DNA of 64,000 nt from Oenanthe sinensis (taxonomy: Eukaryota > Streptophyta > Magnoliopsida > Apiales > Apiaceae). Position 1 is the first letter of the stretch. Each line of letters opens with the position of its first letter. The stretch is from NCBI GenBank assembly GCA_028671895.1, contig CM053801.1, positions 39,126,836 through 39,190,835 of the forward strand, given 5' to 3'. A program made the translations under genes and the position numbers. Below the pieces are notes generated by a model. It did not search any database and was not told where the DNA came from. It saw only the letters and a program-made list of their open reading frames with translations. Of this stretch, positions 57,279 to 64,000 are shown one piece after another.

Positions 57279-58256
57279 ATATACTAGAATCTTCAACCAA
57301 ATTAATTTTTTATTTTTTTAAAATTTGGGAATATCATTATATTAAGTATATCTTGACATCCGTACGGTTGGATCGTCGAGAAATATTTCTTAAAAAATAG
57401 AAACAACAATCCGTAAAAGTTATTTTTATTAATTGGACTTAATTGAGTAAAAAATATTTGTTTTGTTAGCGAACAACTCGATTCGGCTCGGACTCGGTTC
57501 GAATTCGACTCGACTCGGACCCGACTTGATTTGTTCGCGAAAAACTCGTGTTCGGCTCGTTTATTAGGAAACTCGGCTCGACTCGGTTCATTTTAAAAAA
57601 AAGTCAAACTCGGCTCGGTTCGGTTCGTTTAAAAAAAAAGTCAAACTCGGCTCGGCTCGGACAAAACTCGGCTCGACTCTGTTCGTTTGCAGCCCTAGTT
57701 GTGAGAATAGCTCCAACACAGTAAGCCTGTATTCTAAAGTAAATAGGATACATCTTTGTCTCCACCATTGCAAATTGGTGTCTAGGCAAAACATAGCCTA
57801 AAATATAACACGAAACAAACCTCATCCAAATTGACATTCCAAAAGCCATAGATAATCCAAGCAAATGAAACACTCCCAGCATAGAACTCTTCCGGTCATT
57901 GAAATAAACTTGTTTACTCTCCTTCTCCCCATCCCTTATCTTATGCATGCCACCCTTCATAACTCTTTGCACAAACTCTTTCACGAATCCTAGACCTACG
58001 GAAATATTTCTTTCAATATCCTCCACCACCCTGCTCGGTGTATCTAGATCAGCCTCCTTTGTTTTTTGATATACATCCTTAATCTTACTATTTACTCCCT
58101 CAACTATCTCCTTGACTTTTTCACCTTTACTTTTTCAACTTTTCCAGAAGCACCTTCATTTGTTCCTTCTTCAACTCTATCCAACACAGTAGCTGGCAAA
58201 GAAACATTTCTACTAATAACTAAGAGTATCAAAATCAGATACAAACCCTTCATCAT

Positions 58257-58725
58257 CCTGATCTCCAAAACTAGTACACTATTGTTATCCACTTTCTCTT
58301 ATAAAACAAAACACCTTGTGCCCTTCGCTAACTGAGATTTTATGATAGTGAAAAATTAGCGTACACAACACACCCAAAAACATGGGGGTGTCCAATTTCA
58401 ATGTATTCCAAGAGTCTACGTACATTTGTTTGTTCTTATCTTGTTTGTATTTTTCTTATATTAAAAGATCGTGAAACAATGTTTTTATAAGTATTTATTA
58501 TTATAGTACACAAGTGTATTTATTTTGGAAACAGTATTTATACACTTAGATACATAATTATGTTAGGTCAATTTTTTTTATAAATCAACCACTAATATAA
58601 TAAAATTGTGATAGATTATTAACAATTATTTTGATCTAGTGGTAATAATATATTAATTTATTAATTTCACAAAAATATTATGCTCAACACATTAATAAAA
58701 CAAGAATTATTAAAAAGTATGCACC
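58257..58725. other. 5' flank of minus LEA/TMEM205 copy
   Basis: AT-rich DNA upstream of the ATG at 58256; probably promoter and 5' UTR of that gene. No certain site; CTATAAAATCTC-like sequence on the minus strand near 58330 is a possible TATA region. Confidence 0.35.
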
Positions 58726-59154
58726 TGTTTGCCGAGATGATATTCTATTATAGTAGAGGGATTGAATATAATAGATACCAATTTTCGATTTAAGAACACA
58801 AGCATGGATGAAACACTGTTTTGTATTAAGAATTAACTGTGTACAAAACTGTCTCAAGAAAATCATTGTTAGTAGCTACAAGGTTATGAAAAATAAGACT
58901 TCAAGGTTATAATAATATTAACCTATGTCTGTGTTTGTGTTTATATAAACACAGTTACAATTTGAAAAGAATAACTTCAATTACGCATTTCCTTCACAAA
59001 CTTTGATTGATAAACTTTGTCGTTTTACATTCTCTGTAACTCTGATTGAGTGTTCTCTCCGATACAGTAAACTCTACCGACAACTTCTTCATTGTCTGGT
59101 GACGTCATCAATCTGTTCTTTGTTATTCTCTGACAGCATCTTTGTTTTCTAACA
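58726..59154 (-). mobile_element. Solo LTR S4 (element B/K family), 429 bp
   Basis: Plus coordinates TGTTTGCCGAG...TTTTCTAACA, with the inverted family hallmarks (TTGAATATAATAG box, AAACACAG block, CTCTGA words). Flanks GCACC (58721-58725) and ACACC (59155-59159) agree at four of five bases. It lies in the spacer between the two divergent LEA/TMEM205 copies. Confidence 0.8.
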
Positions 59155-59159
59155 ACACC

Positions 59160-61298
59160 TATATATAAATAATTAATATCATATTATTTAACTAATGTGA
59201 AATTTTATTATTATTAACATCATGTCATTTTACTCTCATTCCTTAGATGTAAATATATGTGTTTATAGTTTAAATTGTTATTATTTACAATATAAATTAA
59301 AGATTTAAATAGATCTATAAATATTATGATTCTTTTGTTACTATTAATAGATATAGTGCCGTAATGTATTGCATACACTTCAAAATCAAATTTTAAATAT
59401 TATAATATGGGAAAGATTAATTTTTAAATAAAAATAATATTCAATGAATATTATGCATAAATTATTATTTATATTATTTTAAAATAATATAACTACAATA
59501 TATTTTTTTTGCAAAGAAAATATATACTATAATAGAATTGTTAATAAATATTTAACTTTATATTAGAACAATGTATTGCAAAAAAATTCAAATAGTTTTT
59601 AAATCAAATATTATAAGTTATTTACCAATAATATTAAAATTTTATATTAATTTTAACTAGATTAAATCTTAAATGATGATAATATTTTAGATATGACATT
59701 ATATATTATTTTGTAATTATTTATGAAATATTTTATTTAAATGAAATATTAACTTTTTTATAATTTAAAATTTAATAATAGTAAAAAATAGAATATACAT
59801 TCTAACCATTTAGAAAAAAACTAGTAATCTACAATCATGCTTTTGAGTTGCCACTAAACAGTACCCCATAAAATATATATATATTTAACATGTCTAAAAT
59901 TATAATAATAGTATATCAAATATTTTCCAATTTGATTTTAATAAATAAAATAAAATATTTATTTTATTGCACTATATAATATTTTATTGCTCCACTTGAC
60001 AAAAAAATATTCCCTCTCTCCCTTTTATTTGACCCTTATAAAAAAGCACACATATTAATTTTTTTTTAATTACATGCCTTCACTTTTATGAATCCAAGTA
60101 TTTTTTCTTTAAATAGATTTTGTTAAATTGGAAATTGTTATGTATATTAAATAAGAAAAGAAAAATTAAATTAATTGTTTCATTTATATTTTTGTTATAA
60201 TTTAAAATTAGTACTATATAACTAGATTTACTCTTTGTGTCCCAGATTATTAAGAGTCCTCTTTGTTTTTTTAGCCAGTTTGATTCAACTTTAAAATTAA
60301 AAATTACTTTAATAATATAAATTTTGGTTAATTTCACCTTAAATAAGTCAAATAAAATAATTAATATGAGACGAAAGGAGTATTATTTAGGAACCAATTC
60401 ATATGTAAAATTTTTAAAAAACAAAATTATATTATAATTATGATTATATACCGATGAACATAAATATTTGAAGATTATGTTTTGGAAAGCATACAATATT
60501 AACAAGACTAGAAGGATTTATATATATTGAGATCATGAGAATGTTTATCTTTCAATAATTTCTAAAAGAATATTATTTTTTGAATAATAATATACCATGC
60601 TCTTGGTTTTCAATTAATATGTTTTTAATAATATAATTACTTTGATTATAATATTTAGTTGATGATTTAAATTAGTGAAAAATGTCTTTATGTAGAATAA
60701 TAAGACAATTACATAAAGGTCATTATAATTTATTTTAAGTGAAGGTTAATATTTTATTAAAAATGAATTTATCTATTCATAAAAAAGATATTATGTCACA
60801 TAAATATATTTAAGATTTATGTTTAAAATGAATAATTTTTATTAACTCGTTGAAATTTTATTTATTTTTAAGGCAACACATATTTGTTTATAGATTTTTC
60901 CTAGGATAGATTTTACATTATGTAACAAAACTTTTAAATATATAAAATATTATTCAATTTTTGAAATTGAAACCAAGTTAACTTGTCATTGTCCAAGTGT
61001 TGAAATATTCACTTTAGTTTGTGGAAGTAATCACTATGTTTTATTAATTGATAAGAAATTATATTTTTGATAGAAAATATATTTTATATAAATCAAGATA
61101 ATATATATACATCATAAACTAAAAAGTATAAATAATTTTTTTATGAAATAATTAATAAACAAGATTTTAATATATAATACTTTTAACATAATTATATTAA
61201 TCTTAATAAGTTTTTCACTGCCACTTGCACTTTAAACTGTATTGTGTTTGTCCACACTATTACTTATATTATTATTATATACAAGTTTATTTAGGGCA
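59160..61298. other. AT-rich spacer between divergent paralogues
   Basis: No coding sequence seen. The DNA is extremely AT-rich with poly(T)/poly(A) runs; it contains one probable MITE (60226-60384). A second, weaker TTCCCTCTCTCCC box at 60011 may be a relic of the same class. Confidence 0.55.
60226..60384. mobile_element. Probable MITE, about 160 bp
   Basis: The left end TTACTCTTTGTGTCCCAGA and the inverted right end TAATACTCCTTTCGTCTCAT are similar. The interior is AT-rich without an ORF. Belongs to the common 'ACTCC-TCGTC' class of plant MITEs. Confidence 0.4.
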
Positions 61299-61299
61299 A

Positions 61300-61305
61300 C
61301 ACGTG
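61300..61305. promoter_or_regulatory. G-box/ABRE-type CACGTG
   Basis: CACGTG in context AACACGTGTAC, about 200 bp upstream of ATG 61504. ACGTG-core elements commonly mediate abscisic acid response of LEA genes; role here is inference. Confidence 0.35.
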
Positions 61306-61503
61306 TACATCTATCCCGACTCTAAACATGCAGAGAAACGCGTAGCCGTGTTTCTTCTACAGGCAAACAACACATATATACATGCATTCAGCCTCTTTAT
61401 TGTTTAAAGTTAAAAAATTGTGTTCTGAAGCTCGAGTATATCTGAACACAAAACAAAAATAATTGGATCTTAGTCTTTCTGGAAAATAGTCCTAGACAGA
61501 AAT

Positions 61504-62562
61504 ATGATGAATGGTGTCGGTCTTTTTTCCGTATTAATCTCACTTGTAAGTGGAAGCTTTTGGTCACCACCACATGAAAATAATCCAAATCCAAATGTTA
61601 TCATTAAGGAAGGCCATCAATTTGTTGTAGTTGAATACGATCAAGAAGGGCAAGATGGCAACACAAAAGTCTCAATATCTCGGCAGCATCATCATATAGA
61701 TAATTCTAAAGAGGAGAGAGCTCCACGTAGTTTGTTCTAAAAGAGCTTCTTTGTGATGCATTTGGCAAGTGTAAACATAAGATTGCGGATGCTCTAACGA
61801 AGGGTGAAGTCCAAAAGAAAGAAGACGTGTCAAAAGCGGTGGATAAAGCTGAGGAGGTTGCAGGTGAAGGGCGTAGTAAGTTGAAAGATACAATTCAAAA
61901 TGTAAACGAGAGTGATATAGTGAATAAGCCAACTAGAACAATGGAGGATATCACGAATAAAGTGGGGATGAAAGAGGTCATGGATGAAGGAAAGAGTAAA
62001 GTTAAGGATGTATATGAAAAAGTAAAACAAGTTGACTTTGTGGATAAGCCCAAGAGAGCAGTTGAAGATATCGAGAGAAATGTCTCGAAAGTTATGGAAT
62101 TTATGCAAAGAGTTGTGAAAGGTGGTGCTTCTAAGTTGAAGGAGGAGGGGCAAGAGCATGCTAACCCCTTAGGAGAAATGAGAGAGAAAGTAGCAGATGG
62201 TGCTAAAGATGGTGGTTATAAGATGAAAGAAACAGCCAAATGGGCAGGAGGATTAGCTTCGGATAGTTTGAAAGAAGGTGCTCATATGGTCCAAGACATG
62301 GCTGAGAAAACTACTGTCAAGACACACCGAAGCATAACAGATAGGTTGAAGGATGTGTTATCATATTCTGGTGGGATTAATTCGATGATAGGTGTGGTTC
62401 ATTTGCTAGGATTTTCGATGGCTTTTGGGATGTCAATGTGGATGACTTTTGCTTCCTCTTATATTCTGGGAGACCTCTACCAAGACAACAATTTGGCATG
62501 TTGCAAAGCAAAGTATATCCTGTTTATTTTAAAGTTCAGTCTTGCTCTGTAGGTGTTGCTTT
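61504..62562 (+). pseudogene. LEA-like/TMEM205-domain gene copy, truncated by LTR
   Basis: ATG 61504 (MMNGVGLFSVLISLVSGS, signal-like). Frame 1 reads to 61740; one base appears missing near 61733, after which the other frame reads ELLCDAFGKCKHKIADAL and continues as the open stretch 61827-62470. That stretch has Lys/Glu/Val-rich LEA-type amphipathic repeats (KSKVKDVYEKVKQVDF, RAVEDIERNVSKV, KDGGYKMKETAKWAGG), then the TMEM205/DUF4149 start (GVVHLLGFSMAFGMSMWM). Near 62472 another base seems missing; beyond it a shifted frame gives LPRQQFGMLQSKVYPVYFKVQ...SVGVAF, ending exactly at the TG of the LTR at 62563. The final domain part should lie beyond element L. Divergent neighbour and paralogue of the minus copy. 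The single-base breaks could be sequencing errors; the LTR cut is not. Confidence 0.75.
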
Positions 62563-63270
62563 TGTTAGAATTCAAACCCTCTTGTCAATGAAACGCTGGC
62601 AGCTAGTTTAATTATAATTTAAAAAATAAAAACCATGCAGATTCATGCACACAGCAGCCAACAAGAAGAGTAAATGCAGTAGAAAAAAATTCCAGGATTA
62701 CTGGGGTTACATAAATACAAGCAGCTGTGTGTATAAAAGGATAAGTAGCTGGCCAGTCAATTTTTTAGTGCTTCTGGATAATAATAGTATGAATTGAAGC
62801 AGATGACAGCTAGATGGTGGCAATGTAACAACATTGAAAACTGGAGGTCAATTCAAATCCTGGAATTAAGGTGGGCATTGCAGAAAAATAAGGACAACGG
62901 TTCTTTGAATAGTATGTGTGAATGTAGTATCACATACGTGTGTGATAATCCTTGAAAGGTGGCAATTGTCTTGGTAGGCTGCATGGGAAAACAAACAGCA
63001 ACATACTTAAGCAGTTACATAAGTATTCCGAAGCCTATAAAAAAGGCTGTTATGTATTGTTTTCAGGTACACCAAGTAAAAAAGAAATATACCGAGTGAA
63101 ATAGTTGTAGAGAAAAAATAGAGTAGAAGCTCAGTTAGAGAAAAAGGTTGTAGCCTTGTGTAACAAAAGAAAGTTGTAGCAGTGTTCCTGTTTGAGTAAA
63201 AAATATAAGTGTATTTGTGTTATACAATTTTTTTAAAATATTTGTTCAAGGCCCATCTACGTTTCCAACA
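62563..63270 (+). repeat. 5' LTR of element L, 708 bp
   Basis: TGTTAGAATTC...GTTTCCAACA, bounded on the left by the interrupted gene frame and on the right, after two bases, by a primer site. TATAAAA-type box near 63036 (CTATAAAAAAGG). The left flank is GCTTT; the matching right copy is outside the window. Confidence 0.8.
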
Positions 63271-63272
63271 AG

Positions 63273-63284
63273 TGGCATTAGAGC
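63273..63284 (+). other. Primer binding site of element L
   Basis: TGGCATTAGAGC, the tRNA-Met-type variant also seen in element F. Confidence 0.8.
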
Positions 63285-63291
63285 TAAGGTT

Positions 63292-64000
63292 ATGTCCGGA
63301 AAAAATGGCGAATATGATACAACCGTAAATCCCGAAATTGACGGCAATAAATTATGGGAACTAGAGTATCCAAATGAAGGTATTGCTCGGTTCTTACGAT
63401 AATTGAGATATTGTCGAAAGTGGGTATAGTGAGCCCGTAGATGCAGCCGCTGAAGCAGTTCTTCCAAATGCCGAGATGATGGCGTTAAAGGAGTCCCGTA
63501 AAAAAGACAGAAAAGCATTGTTTATAATTTTTCAAGGTGTCAACAAATCAGCCTTTGAAAAAATCTAGGAAATCAAAACAACAAAAGAAGCATGGGAGAT
63601 TTTGCAAAAATCTTTCCAAGGTATTGAAAAAGTAAAAAAGGTGCGGCTGCAAGTGCTACGTGGGGAGTTCGAAAATATAAAAATGAAAAGTTCAGAAAAT
63701 ATTAGCGAATATGTTACTCGTTTGAAAACATTGACAAATGAAATTAAAAGAAACGGCGAAAGTCTCAATGATGTTCGGGTCATGGAAAAATTGCTTCGTT
63801 CATTGACAAGAAAATTTGATTATGTCGTGACATCTATCGAATAATCAAAAGATTTGTCCACAATTACAATTGATGAACTTGTGGGTTCTCTTCAAGCCCA
63901 TGAGAAATGAATGAATCAATATGATGATACGAGCCATTTGGAAAAGGCGTTGCAGAGTAAAGTGTCCATCGGTGAAAATTCAAGCAGTAACAATTTTTCA
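63292..64000 (+). pseudogene. Element L gag (5' part), broken
   Basis: ATG 63292 (MSGKNGEYDTTVNPEIDGN). Frame 1 stops at 63400; the gag continues in frame 2 (IVESGYSEPVDAAAEA, KKDRKALFIIFQGV, TTKEAWEILQKSFQG, ISEYVTRLKTLTNEIKRNG, VMEKLLRSLTRKFDYVV) with stops at about 63566, 63842 and 63908. This is the UBN2 gag pattern of Ty1-copia (TNT1/Tork-like) elements. Pol and the 3' LTR lie beyond the window end. Confidence 0.8.

Larger units (their letters stand above)
45221..57697. mobile_element. Element J: non-autonomous hAT transposon
   Basis: Ends TAGGGCTGCAAATGAATAGAG (45221) and, inverted, TAGGGCTGCAAACGAACAGAG (57697), about 19 of 21 identical. A perfect 8-bp target duplication GTTGTGAG (45213-45220 and 57698-57705) is diagnostic of the hAT superfamily. 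Subterminal regions (45245-45450, 57475-57675) are packed with CTCGGCTCG-type words, as hAT transposase-binding zones often are. Own length without element K is about 2.04 kb, with no transposase ORF, a 175-bp tandem repeat, a G14 run and (AC)/(AT) microsatellites. It lies in a coding exon of the LEA/TMEM205 gene. Confidence 0.88.
44558..58256 (-). pseudogene. LEA-like/TMEM205-domain gene, split by nested transposons
   Basis: Minus-strand host gene in pieces. The start ATG at 58256 (MMKGLYLILILL) gives a hydrophobic signal-like N-terminus, then Lys/Glu/Val-rich LEA-type helices (58250-57930: KVKEIVEGVNSKIKDVYQK, VVEDIERNI). The TMEM205/DUF4149 domain starts at 57900 (GVFHLLGLSMAFGMSIWM, CYILGYVLPRHQF, KMYPIYFRIQAYCVGAIL). 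At 57698 the exon is cut by hAT element J and resumes at 45220 (HGESIFPNWLEVVHALNI, LLYLEPLATR). The donor is after 45087, intron 44831-45086, and the last exon 44830-44558 (VKSERQKLEKD, LKKLNRIASYANM, stop). Two apparent single-base frame breaks are near 58115 and at the T-run 45203-45208. The At1g72100-type family combines LEA helices with this membrane domain. Paralogue of 61504-62562. Confidence 0.75.

Noticed and set aside
45087..57698. Large natural intron in the LEA/TMEM205 gene
   Set aside because: The edges are hAT terminal inverted repeats with an 8-bp target duplication, not GT-AG sites, and relatives read through this point as one domain.
57588..57794. Minus frame with repeated E-P-N-R-A-E units
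   Set aside because: It is a translation of the GAGCCGAGC subterminal words of hAT element J, not a protein repeat.
59160..61200. Possible organellar insert because of extreme AT content
   Set aside because: No organellar genes or rRNA/tRNA recognised; composition matches other plant intergenic DNA in the window.

Overview
This window is nuclear DNA of a flowering plant, most likely a eudicot. The evidence is a spliced patellin (SEC14-GOLD) gene with plant-type introns, two plant LEA/TMEM205-type gene copies, and dense Ty1-copia (Sirevirus-like), Ty3 and hAT elements in an AT-rich background. I cannot name the species. I use these labels for the elements: A, B, D, K (Sirevirus-like copia), C (Ty3/Tat-like), E-I and L (other copia pieces), J (hAT), S1-S4 (solo LTRs).

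1-27.4 kb is a pile of nested retrotransposons. Element A (+) contributes a broken post-pol ORF and its 3' LTR (ends 4660). Element B (-, 4661-12495) is a decayed gag-pol copy split by solo LTR S1 (9281-10852). A Ty3 fragment C (12496-15000) carries solo LTR S2 and a 120-bp tandem duplication. Element D (+, 15001-27428) has a truncated 5' LTR, gag, pol, a 59-bp minisatellite, the post-pol ORF and a 3' LTR.

27.4-37.1 kb holds older scraps: a small minus copia end (E), a plus gag remnant (F), an LTR rich in ATCGAGAAGT words (G), a minus gag (H) split by solo LTR S3, and a shrunken copia element (I, 33895-37121) with two LTRs and an AAAAT target duplication.

37.4-41.5 kb is the only region with an intact host gene: a four-exon patellin (39351-41346, 441 codons plus stop). 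Upstream lies a 0.9-kb tandem array that contains extra copies of the stretch around the gene's own TATA/TSS region.

44.5-64 kb contains two divergent paralogues of an LEA-like/TMEM205-domain gene, both broken. The minus copy (44558-58256) has a coding exon split by a hAT element J (45221-57697, perfect 8-bp target duplication GTTGTGAG). J in turn carries a complete Sirevirus-like element K (46850-57278, 1014-bp LTRs differing at one base by eye, target duplication ATATA). The plus copy (61504-62562) has two apparent single-base frame breaks and is cut inside its membrane domain by the 5' LTR of another copia element, L, which runs off the window.

The most unusual pattern is that each Sirevirus-like family is saturated with its own short, often palindromic words (ATCAATTGAT/ATCGATGGATA, AACTCTGA, ATCGAGAAGT). 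In the better preserved families these occur both in non-coding DNA and inside low-complexity parts of the reading frames. A polypurine tract is likewise embedded as a conserved KKGE codon run in the post-pol ORF of three elements.
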